From Lysobacterales bacterium (lineage in GTDB: Bacteria > Pseudomonadota > Gammaproteobacteria > Xanthomonadales > Xanthomonadaceae): 64,000 nucleotides of DNA. A model generated the notes under the pieces. That model was not told where the DNA came from. It saw only the letters and a program-made list of their open reading frames with translations, and did no database searches. This document shows positions 20,436 through 28,383 of the stretch, in pieces. The stretch covers positions 1-64,000 of the forward strand of contig JAATFG010000106.1 in NCBI GenBank assembly GCA_015655355.1, in the 5' to 3' direction. Position 1 is the stretch's first letter; each line of letters begins with the position of its first letter. The position numbers and the translations under genes were made by a program.

Positions 20436-20550
20436 GCAGGAGCTCCAAATACGCGAGGATTCCCTCGCATGTTCACATCCTGCCACGATGCGCGCAACCC
20501 CGAACCGGCCGATCCATGCGGCAACGACGGGCACATGCGAAAATCCGCGC

Positions 20551-21858
20551 ATGTCATCGCTGCAACGCCTCTTCGCCGCACTGCGCCCGCTATGGGCGCA
20601 GGACGTGTGGAAGCAGCGCCTCGCCCTGTGGAGCGGCGCCATCGCCGTCGCCCTTGCCGCACTGCTGTTCGCCAAGGCCGGCGATTTCGCCTTCGCGACG
20701 TTCTCGCGCATCGTGCATGCATCGAAGTGGTGGGCGCTGTTGCTGACCCCGGCGATGTTCGCGCTGCTGGCATGGTTGACCGAAGGCGCGCTCAGGCCCA
20801 CGCGCGGCAGCGGCATCCCGCAGGTGATCGCCGCGCTGCACGTCGGCGACGAGGCGTTCAACCGGCACAACCTGTCGCTGAAGGTGTCGGCGGGCAAGCT
20901 GCTGCTGACCGTGCTGGCATTGTTCGGCGGCGCCTCGGTCGGACGCGAAGGGCCGACCGTGCACGTCGGCGCGAGCCTGATGTACCAGTTCGGGCGCTGG
21001 TTCGGCTTCCGCCAGCCGCGTGAGATGGCGCACTTCCTGCTCGCCGGCGGCGCGGCCGGCATCGCCGCGGCGTTCAACACGCCGCTGGCCGGCGTGGTGT
21101 TCGCGATCGAGGAATTGAGCGGGAAATTCGAGCACCACTTCTCCGGCACCCTGCTCACCTCGGTGATCATCGGCGGCGTGGTGTCGCTCGGCCTGGTCGG
21201 CAGCTACACCTACTTCGGTCGGGTGCAGGCCGGCTTCGGCCTCGGCTGGGGCTGGCTGGCGGTGTTGCTGTGCGGTGCCGTCGGCGGCCTGCTCGGCGGC
21301 GCGTTCGCGCGCATCGTGCTGCTCGGCACCGGCGGCCACCCACGCTGGCTGCAACCATGGCGCGCGCGGCATCCGGTGCTGTTCGCCGCGGCATGCGGAG
21401 TGGTGCTGGCGCTGCTCGGCATCACCTTCGGCAGCGGCGCGTTCGGCACCGGCTACGAGCAGGCGAAGAGCCTCGTGCAAGGCCATGCCGTGGTCGGCCA
21501 CGAATTCGGCCTGATGAAATTCGCCGCCAACGTGGTCTCGTACCTGGCCGGCATCCCTGGTGGCCTGTTCTCGCCGGCGCTGGCGGTCGGCGCCGGCCTC
21601 GGCCACAACCTGTCGGTGCTGTTGCCGCAGGTCGATGCGCGCGTGTTCGTGCTGCTCGGCATGTGCGCCTACCTGACCGGCGTGACCCAGGCACCGCTGA
21701 CCTCGGCGATCATCTGCCTGGAGCTGACCGACAACACCGCGATGCTGCTGCCGATCCTCGCCACCGCGCTGGTCGCGCGCGGCGCTTCGGCATTGGTGTG
21801 CCGCACGCCGATCTACAAGGCACTGGCACAGCGGTTGCTGCCGGCCACCGAGGCCTGA
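20551..21858 (+). CDS. ClC-family chloride channel / Cl-/H+ antiporter
   Basis: Inner-membrane anion transporter of 435 residues. All three ClC filter motifs are present: GSGIP (86-90), GREGP (131-135, gating Glu133) and GGLFSPALAVGAG. The kept gate glutamate and the acidic AIEE (185-188) point to proton-coupled exchange and not a passive channel. There is no C-terminal CBS pair. Acid resistance is a common role of such proteins. A strong bidirectional hairpin follows 40 bp after its stop. Confidence 0.92.
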   Translation: MSSLQRLFAALRPLWAQDVWKQRLALWSGAIAVALAALLFAKAGDFAFATFSRIVHASKWWALLLTPAMFALLAWLTEGALRPTRGSGIPQVIAALHVGDEAFNRHNLSLKVSAGKLLLTVLALFGGASVGREGPTVHVGASLMYQFGRWFGFRQPREMAHFLLAGGAAGIAAAFNTPLAGVVFAIEELSGKFEHHFSGTLLTSVIIGGVVSLGLVGSYTYFGRVQAGFGLGWGWLAVLLCGAVGGLLGGAFARIVLLGTGGHPRWLQPWRARHPVLFAAACGVVLALLGITFGSGAFGTGYEQAKSLVQGHAVVGHEFGLMKFAANVVSYLAGIPGGLFSPALAVGAGLGHNLSVLLPQVDARVFVLLGMCAYLTGVTQAPLTSAIICLELTDNTAMLLPILATALVARGASALVCRTPIYKALAQRLLPATEA

Positions 21859-21897
21859 AAAGAAAGTGCGGCCATGGCCGCGAAAGCATTGCCCATG

Positions 21898-21925
21898 AAA
21901 AAACGCGGCCAAGGGCCGCGTTTTT
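21898..21925. terminator. Bidirectional Rho-independent terminator
   Basis: Perfect 7-bp stem CGCGGCC / GGCCGCG (21904-21910 with 21914-21920) around a 3-base loop, flanked by six A on the left and five T on the right. It lies between the convergent ClC and THX-like genes and can end both transcripts. Confidence 0.9.
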
Positions 21926-21952
21926 CGTGCAACCGGAAACCGGCGAAAGCGC

Positions 21953-22132
21953 TTATTCGGCGGCCTTCGCGACGGTCTTCTTGGCCACGGCCTTCTTCGC
22001 CGGCGCCTTGGTCACGGCCTTCTTGGCCACCGGCGAAACAACGCCGACGGCCTTCGCGGCGTGCTTGCGCGCGTTGCCGTAGCTGCTGTTGTAGCGCTTG
22101 CCCTTGGCGGTCTTGACGTCACCCTTGCCCAT
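21953..22132 (-). CDS. 30S ribosomal protein THX-like protein with histone-H1-like basic tail
   Basis: A 59-residue, very basic protein. Residues 1-24 (MGKGDVKTAKGKRYNSSYGN and the following ARKH) closely resemble bacterial THX, the small peptide bound in the head of the 30S subunit. Residues 25-59 are an Ala/Lys/Val-rich tail with repeats of the KKAVAKK / TKAPAKK kind seen in H1-like and Hc1 proteins. A ribosomal peptide with a nucleic-acid-binding extension is the simplest reading; a nucleoid protein is the alternative. The ATG at 22132 follows a short AGGAGT-type site. Confidence 0.85.
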   Translation of the reverse strand: MGKGDVKTAKGKRYNSSYGNARKHAAKAVGVVSPVAKKAVTKAPAKKAVAKKTVAKAAE

Positions 22133-22249
22133 TTTTGTCACTCCTCGATTCTGGTTGTGCGGAACTGCGCTGCGTTTCGCCAAAGCTGTCCAGCGCCGCG
22201 CAAGGGCGCGAATCCTACCACAAAGCCCCCGCCCGGCGCGGCGCACGCT

Positions 22250-22657
22250 TCAATGTGCGCACTGCGCCCCGTGCACGTGCAACTGGTTCAAGCGCAGGTT
22301 GAGCACGTGGGCGATGCCGACCAGGGTGCCGCCGAAGGTCATCAGCAATGCGTGCAGCCAGCGCGATTCGTGCCACGGCGGGTACAGCACCGCCGCCCAG
22401 AGAACGACCAGGCCGATGGCAAGGATGCGCAACGCGCGCAGTTCGCGGTGGCGGCGCCAGCCGGAAATCAGGCTGAAGGCGCCGACCAGCGTGGCGAACG
22501 CAAGGAACACCGCATCGAACGTGTGGCCCAGCCACTTGTCCAGGCCCAGTTCCGGCAGCACAGCGAGCAGCAGCGGCAACAGCGCGCAATGCACCGCGCA
22601 CAGCAACGAGCCGGTCGCACCAGCCTTGTCCAGCAATGAACGAATCGGGAGACGCAT
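22250..22657 (-). CDS. MerC-domain membrane protein
   Basis: A 135-residue protein with four predicted helices. The MerC-like signature is the N-terminal GSLLCAVHCALLPLLLAVLP with the CxxxC-like pair C-AVH-C in helix 1; the tail ends in a His/Cys-rich HVHGAQCAH that could bind metal. MerC proteins move mercury, but chromosomal copies next to zinc-regulated TonB receptors are more likely involved in zinc handling. A Zur-like box lies between its start and the divergent receptor gene. Confidence 0.85.
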   Translation of the reverse strand: MRLPIRSLLDKAGATGSLLCAVHCALLPLLLAVLPELGLDKWLGHTFDAVFLAFATLVGAFSLISGWRRHRELRALRILAIGLVVLWAAVLYPPWHESRWLHALLMTFGGTLVGIAHVLNLRLNQLHVHGAQCAH

Positions 22658-22694
22658 GGTCAGAGCATGACTTTCGGGACGGGTGAATCCCCGT

Positions 22695-22714
22695 GATGGA
22701 TATAATATAACATC
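22695..22714. promoter_or_regulatory. Zur-like operator in divergent promoter
   Basis: GATGGATATAATATAACATC is a near-palindrome close to the gammaproteobacterial Zur consensus (core GTTATAATATAAC); the right half TATAACATC is exact and the left half deviates at two central positions. It contains TATAAT on the plus strand. On the minus strand TATATT sits about 18 bp from a TTGAGA. It therefore overlaps the promoters of the MerC and TonB-receptor genes. Confidence 0.75.
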
Positions 22715-22751
22715 CGAGGACTGTCCCTCTCAACCCCGCCCACACACGACA

Positions 22752-24935
22752 ATGAATGCTCCGATTTCCCGCCTGACCCCGGTCGGCCCGGTTCCGCGCC
22801 TGCTGGCGCTGGCCGTTGCCGCCGCCCTCGCCGTTCCCGCGTTCGCGCAGCAAGCGGAGGCGCCGCAAGGCCCCGCGCCGGCCGATACCGACAGCCAGGA
22901 CGGCAAGGTCAAGCAACTGAGCACGGTCGAAGTCACCGCGGCGCTGGACCAGGCGCGCAACAGCCTGTCGCCGGATACCGGCAGCAGCCAGTACGTGATC
23001 ACCGCGCAGAACATCCAGGCGCTGCCGCAGGGCGAATCGACGCCGCTCAACCAGGTGATCCTGCAAGCCCCGGGCGTCGTGCAGGATTCGTTCGGCGGCG
23101 TGCACGTGCGCGGCGACCACGCCAACCTGCAATACCGCATCAACGGCGTGATCATCCCCGAATCGATCTCCGGCTTCGGCCAGACCCTGGATGCGCGCAC
23201 GATCCAGAGCGTCAAGCTGCTCGACGGCGCGCTGCCGGCGCAGTACGGCCTGCGCACCGCGGCGGTCGTCGACATCACCACCAAGAGCGGCACCGACCTG
23301 GGCAACGGCGGCAGCGTCGGCCTCACCGGCGGCTCGTTCGGCACGCTCAACCCGAATGCCTCGCTCTGGGGCAGCAGCGGACGCTGGAGCTACTTCCTCA
23401 CCGCGAACTATCTGGAAAGCGATGCCGGCGTCGAGAACCCGACCGACAGCCGCAAGCCGGTCCACGACAAGACCCACCAGATCAAGGCCTTCGGCGACGT
23501 GTCGTATCTGGTCAACGACGACACCCGCCTGAGCCTGATGTTCGGCGCCGACAACAACCGCTTCCAGATCCCGAACAATCCGGGGCAGGACCCGTCGTTC
23601 GGCTACCTCGACCAGACCGAATTCGATTCGGCCAACTTGAACGAGCGCCAGAACGAAAAGACCGATTTCGCCGTGCTCTCGCTGCAAGGCAAGATCGGCG
23701 ATGGCACCAACTACCAGGTGTCGGTCGGCGAGCGCTACACCAGCCTCGACTTCATTCCCGACCTCGCCGGCGACCTGATGTTCAACGGCGTGGCCTCGGA
23801 CATCTCGCGCAGCAACCACGCGACCACGCTGCAGGCGGATTTCGCCACCACCCTCGGCGACAACCACACCTTGCGCTACGGCATCTACGGCAGCCACGAG
23901 GAAGCGCCGAGCTACAACAATTCGTGGGTGTTCCCGACCGACGCCGACGGCAACGTCACCAGCACCACGCCGTTCGCCGTCCTCGACAACACCCGCGTCA
24001 TGGCGAACACGTGGTCGGCCTACCTGCAGGACGAATGGCGGATCGGCGACGCGTTCACCCTGAACTACGGCCTGCGCGGCGACAGCTACGATGCCTTCAG
24101 CAAGCAGACCCAGCTCAGCCCGCGCATCGGCGCGGTGTGGCAGGCCAGCGACAGCACCACCGTGCACGCCGGCTATTCGCGCTACTTCACCCCGCCGGCG
24201 ACCGAGGCGATCACCACCTCGAGCATCGAGAAGTTCGACAACACCACCAACGCCGTGCAGAACTACGGCAACAACACGCCGCTGGCCGAACGCGATGATC
24301 TGCTCGACGTCGGCGTGCAGCAGCAAGTCGGTTCCAACCTCACCCTCGGCCTCGACGCCTATTACCGCAAGGCGCACGACCTGCAGGACGAAGGCCAGTT
24401 CGGCGCGGCGCTGGTGTATTCGACCTTCAACTACGAAAAGGGCTTGATCCGCGGCGTCGAGATCACCGCCAACTACCAGAACGGCCCGCTTTCGGCGTAC
24501 TTCAACCTCAGCGCCTCGAAAGCGCAGGGCAAGAACGTGGTCACCAGCCAGTACAACTTCGACCCGGACGATCTGGACTACGTCGCCGACCACTACATCA
24601 ATTGCGACCACGACCAGTTGTGGACGTCGAGCGGCGGCATCAGCTACGCCTTCGCCGGCGGCACCAAGCTCGGCGCCGACTACCTGTTCGGCAGCGGCTT
24701 GCGCAAGGATGGCGCGGTGCCCAACGGCGACTCGATGCCGAGCTACTTCCAGCTCAACCTCGACGTCGCGCACGACTTCACCTTCGCCAGCACCGGCAAG
24801 CTGCACGCGCAATTGGCGCTGCTCAACGCGCTCGATCGCACCTACCAGTTGCGCGACGGCAGCGGCATCGGCGTCGGCGCGCCGCAGTTCGGCCCGCGCC
24901 GCGGCGTGTACGCGACCGTGCAGAAGGATTTCTGA
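22752..24935 (+). CDS. TonB-dependent outer-membrane receptor, putative zinc-regulated
   Basis: Outer-membrane active transporter of 727 residues. A signal peptide (residues 1-33, cleavage after AFA) is followed by a TonB-box-like LSTVEVTA, the plug domain (LNQVILQAPGVVQD, GVHVRGDHANLQYRINGVII) and a 22-strand-type barrel ending with a terminal Phe (YATVQKDF). Its Zur-like operator and neighbouring MerC gene suggest uptake of zinc or a zinc chelate, as for ZnuD; that is inference. The ATG at 22752 is preferred to the GTG at 22683 because it puts the signal peptide first. Confidence 0.88.
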   Translation: MNAPISRLTPVGPVPRLLALAVAAALAVPAFAQQAEAPQGPAPADTDSQDGKVKQLSTVEVTAALDQARNSLSPDTGSSQYVITAQNIQALPQGESTPLNQVILQAPGVVQDSFGGVHVRGDHANLQYRINGVIIPESISGFGQTLDARTIQSVKLLDGALPAQYGLRTAAVVDITTKSGTDLGNGGSVGLTGGSFGTLNPNASLWGSSGRWSYFLTANYLESDAGVENPTDSRKPVHDKTHQIKAFGDVSYLVNDDTRLSLMFGADNNRFQIPNNPGQDPSFGYLDQTEFDSANLNERQNEKTDFAVLSLQGKIGDGTNYQVSVGERYTSLDFIPDLAGDLMFNGVASDISRSNHATTLQADFATTLGDNHTLRYGIYGSHEEAPSYNNSWVFPTDADGNVTSTTPFAVLDNTRVMANTWSAYLQDEWRIGDAFTLNYGLRGDSYDAFSKQTQLSPRIGAVWQASDSTTVHAGYSRYFTPPATEAITTSSIEKFDNTTNAVQNYGNNTPLAERDDLLDVGVQQQVGSNLTLGLDAYYRKAHDLQDEGQFGAALVYSTFNYEKGLIRGVEITANYQNGPLSAYFNLSASKAQGKNVVTSQYNFDPDDLDYVADHYINCDHDQLWTSSGGISYAFAGGTKLGADYLFGSGLRKDGAVPNGDSMPSYFQLNLDVAHDFTFASTGKLHAQLALLNALDRTYQLRDGSGIGVGAPQFGPRRGVYATVQKDF

Positions 24936-24975
24936 GCACGGCGCGCTTCAACTCTTGGCGGTCTCTCTCCCCGCC

Positions 24976-24997
24976 GGCCGCATCTTCGGATGCGGCC
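24976..24997. other. Nine-bp hairpin with UUCG tetraloop after the receptor gene
   Basis: GGCCGCATC and GATGCGGCC pair perfectly around TTCG, 40 bp after the receptor stop. UUCG-capped stems are unusually stable in RNA. There is no T-run, so it may be an mRNA 3'-end stabiliser placed ahead of the true terminator at 25013. Confidence 0.7.
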
Positions 24998-25012
24998 ATC
25001 CATTCCGAACAA

Positions 25013-25036
25013 AAAAGCCGCTGAAAGGCGGCTTTT
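25013..25036. terminator. Bidirectional Rho-independent terminator
   Basis: Stem AAAAGCCGC / GCGGCTTTT with a 6-base loop, A-rich on the left and T-rich on the right. It separates the convergent TonB-receptor and DUF819 genes and serves both. Confidence 0.88.
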
Positions 25037-25046
25037 CTTCGTGCAT

Positions 25047-26273
25047 TCAAGCACCCGCCATCGCGCGCAGGCCGATGCCGACCAGATACGCCAGCGCGGT
25101 ACCGGTCGCGTAACCAAGCGTACCGAGCAGTGCACCGACCGGCGCCAGCGCCGGATGGAACACGCTGGCCACCACCGGCGCCGACGCCGGCCCGCCGATG
25201 TGGCTCTGCGAACCGACCGCGAAGAAGAAGAACGGCACCTTCAGCACGCGGCCCAACGCATACAGCAGCACGATGTGCACGCCGATCCAGACCACGCCGA
25301 TCAGCATCACCCACGGATTGCCCATCAAGGCCTTCAGGTCCATCTGCATGCCGATGCAGGCGATCAGGATGTAGAGCAAGAGCGTGCCGATCTTCGACGC
25401 GCCGGCGCCGTCGAGCGTGCGCACGCGGGTGAAGCTCAGGCCGATGCCGATCAAGGTGCACAGCACCACGACCCACACGAACGGCTCGCCCAGCGACATC
25501 GCCTTGGCCCACGCGAAATTCGCGCCGAACCACGCCGACAGCGGCGCCGCCAGCGCATGCGCCAGGCCGACCACGCCGAACGCCACGCCGATGATGACCA
25601 TGTAATCGGCCAGCGTGGCGATGCGCTGGTGCGCTTGCTGGTAGCTCGACAGACGCTGCTTGATGTCTTCGACCGTGCGCGTGTCCGCGCCGCTGCGCGC
25701 ATCGATCGCCGCGGCGCGGTTGGACAGGAAGATCAGGATCGCCATCCACACGTAGCCGACGCCGGCATCGACCACGACGAACTGGCCGAACGTAACCGGC
25801 GAAACGTGGAAGATCTCGCGCATCGCCACCATGTTCGCGCCACCGCCGATCCAGCTGCCGGCGAGCGCGGCCATGCCGCCCCAGGTGTCGCCTTCGACCG
25901 CGGCGTGATGAAGGACGCCGACCAGCCAGAACGACACGAACGCACCGAGCATCACCGACACCGAGGTGCCGAAATACATCGCGATCAGTTTCCAGCCGAG
26001 GTTCATCACCGCCTTGACGTCGACGGTGAGCGTGAGCAGCACCAGCGCCGCCGGCAGCAGCACCTTGCTCGCGATCGGGCTGTAGAGCTGGCTGTGTTCG
26101 CCATCGATCAGCCCGAGCGAGTTGTAGATGCCCGGGATGAAATAGCACAGCAGCAGCGGTGGCACGATGTCGTAGAACTTCGCCCACGCGCCGGTTTCGC
26201 GCGAGGACGTCCAGAACACCGCGCCGAGCGTGGCCGCGATCAGCCCGAACAGGACGATGTCGTCATGGATCAC
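25047..26273 (-). CDS. DUF819 family integral membrane protein
   Basis: A 408-residue polytopic protein (about ten helices) of the DUF819/YjcL family, marked by GGMAALAGSWIGGGANMVAM near residues 130-150 and FAVGSQSHIGGPASAPVVAS near the C-terminus. The family resembles secondary transporters but has no assigned substrate. Translation appears to start at a GTG overlapping the S9 peptidase TGA (GTGA), so it is the last gene of the peptide-use operon; it may import or export a peptide breakdown product, which is inference. Confidence 0.87.
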   Translation of the reverse strand: MIHDDIVLFGLIAATLGAVFWTSSRETGAWAKFYDIVPPLLLCYFIPGIYNSLGLIDGEHSQLYSPIASKVLLPAALVLLTLTVDVKAVMNLGWKLIAMYFGTSVSVMLGAFVSFWLVGVLHHAAVEGDTWGGMAALAGSWIGGGANMVAMREIFHVSPVTFGQFVVVDAGVGYVWMAILIFLSNRAAAIDARSGADTRTVEDIKQRLSSYQQAHQRIATLADYMVIIGVAFGVVGLAHALAAPLSAWFGANFAWAKAMSLGEPFVWVVVLCTLIGIGLSFTRVRTLDGAGASKIGTLLLYILIACIGMQMDLKALMGNPWVMLIGVVWIGVHIVLLYALGRVLKVPFFFFAVGSQSHIGGPASAPVVASVFHPALAPVGALLGTLGYATGTALAYLVGIGLRAMAGA

Positions 26274-28363
26274 TTGGCGCTGCCTTCGCCGATGTGCTCA
26301 CGCAGCCAATCGTTGACCGTGTCGTGCCACAGGAGCGAATTCTGCGGCTTCAACACCCAATGGTTCTCGTCGGGGAAATACAGGAACTTCGATTCGATGC
26401 CGCGGCGCTGCAACGCGGTGAACAGGCCGATGCCCTGCGACACCGGGATGCGGAAATCCTGCTCCGAATGGATCACCAGTTGCGGCACCTTGAAGTTGCC
26501 GACGAAGTTGGCCGGATTGAACTTCTGGTAGCCGTCCGGGTTTTCCCACGGCGTGCCGCCGTTTTCCCATTCGCCGAACCACAGCTCCTCGGTGGCGAAA
26601 CCCATGTCGTGGTTCTCGAACACGCCGTCGTGGGTGACGAGGCACTTCCACGGTTGGTTCCAGTTGCCGGCGATCCAGTTGACCATGAAGCCGCCGTACG
26701 AGGCGCCGAGCGCGCAGGCCTTGTCGCCATCGAGGAAATCGTACTTCTGCAACGCGGCAGCCCAGCCCTTCTGCAAATCCTCCAGCGGGCGGTCGCCCCA
26801 GTGCTGGCTGATCGCGTCGGTGAAGGCCTGGCCGTAGCCGGTGCTGCCGTGGAAGTCGATCATCACCACCGCATAGCCCTGGCCGGCGTAGGTCTGCGGA
26901 TTCCAGCGGTAGCTCCAGTCGTTGCCGAAGCTGCCCTGCGGGCCGCCGTGGATCAGGAACGCGACCGGATACTTCCTGCCCTTCACGTAATTCCACGGCT
27001 TGACGATGTAGCCGTGCACGGTGTCGTCGTTCCAGCCCTTGAAGGTGAACTGCTCGTAGTCGCCGAACTTCACCTGCGGCAGCATTTCGCCGGCGCTGGG
27101 CGTGATCGCGCGCGGAGATTTCCCGTCGATCCGGCTGGTGAAAATCTGGTCGCCGGACTTCAGCGAATTGATCGAATAAACCAGCGTGTCGCCGGCAATC
27201 GCGAATGAGGTGATCGAACCTTGCTCGCCGGCAATCGTGCCGACCTTGCCGCTGGCGACATCGACCGCGAACAACGGCACCTGGCCGACGGATTGCACGG
27301 TGGTGTAGATCGTGCTGTCGTCCGGCGACAGCACGATGGCGTTGGCCGACGCATCCCACTCCGGCGCGATTTCGCGCGTCGCGCCGGTCGCCAGGTCCAT
27401 CGCCATCAGGCCGAAGCGGTCGGCCTCGAAGCCGGGGCGCTTCATCGCGCGGTAGAACAGGGTCTTGCCGTCGTGCGCGAACACCGGGCCGGCATCCCAG
27501 GCCTTGTTCGCGGCGGTGAGGTTCTTCGGCGCGGCCTTGCCTGCGGCGTCGAGCAGATACAGGTCGAAATTGGTGCTCCACGGCTCGCTCTTGCCGGCGA
27601 TGCGGATGCTCGCGACCAGCGACTTGCCGTCCGGCGCCCACGCGTAATCGTTCTCGTCGCCGAAAGGCTTGTTCGGCACGTCACCGTCGAGCGCGTCGGT
27701 CAACGACACCACGCTCGTTGCCTTCGTGCCGGTGGCCGGCACATCGGCAACGAACAGGCGGCTCTGGGTGCCGTTGCTCCACGTATCCCAGTGGCGGATG
27801 AAGACGCGGTCGAACACCTTGCCCGTGGTCTTGCTGGCGGCCGCTTCGTCGAGCTTCTTCTTCGTGCACGCAAGATCGGCCTTGCATCCGGCGAAGGTGT
27901 CGAAGCTCAACGCGAGCTTCCTGCCGTCCGGCGAAAACCGATATGTGCCGACGTCGAGCGGAAAATCGGTCACCTGCGCCGGTTCGCCGCCGGCGAGCGC
28001 GATCGCGTACAACTGCTGCGTGCCGCTCTTCGCGCTCAGGAAATACACGGTCTTGCCGTCGCTGGAGAACGTCGGCGAATTGACGTTCCAGCCGTCCGGC
28101 GTGAGCTGCTTCGGCGGCGCGAGGTCGCGCGTGCGCAGGTTGCGCACGAACAGCGCGGTCGATGCCTTGGTCAGTTCGGCATTGATGCTGCGCTTGGCGA
28201 ACACCAGCGTGCCGCCATCGGGCGACAGCGCCGGCGAGGAGTAGCGGTCGAGGGCGACCATGTCGCGCACGGTGAAGCCGTGCACTGCGGGCGTGGCGGC
28301 ATCGACGCTCATCGGCAGCACCATCAGCAGGGAAAGGAAGAACGCAGGAGCATGCAGTTTCAT
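26270..28363 (-). CDS. Secreted S9-family serine peptidase (acylaminoacyl / dipeptidyl peptidase type)
   Basis: Periplasmic peptidase of 697 residues. A signal peptide (1-22, ending VDAAT) precedes an N-terminal beta-propeller with repeated SPDG/DGKT blades and a C-terminal alpha/beta-hydrolase domain. The triad is Ser555 (GASYGG), Asp636 (SEQDFRIP) and His668 (DENHW). It lies 20 bp after the OPT transporter gene and overlaps the DUF819 gene, making a three-gene operon for extracellular peptide breakdown and uptake. Confidence 0.93.
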   Translation of the reverse strand: MKLHAPAFFLSLLMVLPMSVDAATPAVHGFTVRDMVALDRYSSPALSPDGGTLVFAKRSINAELTKASTALFVRNLRTRDLAPPKQLTPDGWNVNSPTFSSDGKTVYFLSAKSGTQQLYAIALAGGEPAQVTDFPLDVGTYRFSPDGRKLALSFDTFAGCKADLACTKKKLDEAAASKTTGKVFDRVFIRHWDTWSNGTQSRLFVADVPATGTKATSVVSLTDALDGDVPNKPFGDENDYAWAPDGKSLVASIRIAGKSEPWSTNFDLYLLDAAGKAAPKNLTAANKAWDAGPVFAHDGKTLFYRAMKRPGFEADRFGLMAMDLATGATREIAPEWDASANAIVLSPDDSTIYTTVQSVGQVPLFAVDVASGKVGTIAGEQGSITSFAIAGDTLVYSINSLKSGDQIFTSRIDGKSPRAITPSAGEMLPQVKFGDYEQFTFKGWNDDTVHGYIVKPWNYVKGRKYPVAFLIHGGPQGSFGNDWSYRWNPQTYAGQGYAVVMIDFHGSTGYGQAFTDAISQHWGDRPLEDLQKGWAAALQKYDFLDGDKACALGASYGGFMVNWIAGNWNQPWKCLVTHDGVFENHDMGFATEELWFGEWENGGTPWENPDGYQKFNPANFVGNFKVPQLVIHSEQDFRIPVSQGIGLFTALQRRGIESKFLYFPDENHWVLKPQNSLLWHDTVNDWLREHIGEGSAK

Positions 28364-28383
28364 CGGGGAATCCTCGGGAAAGA

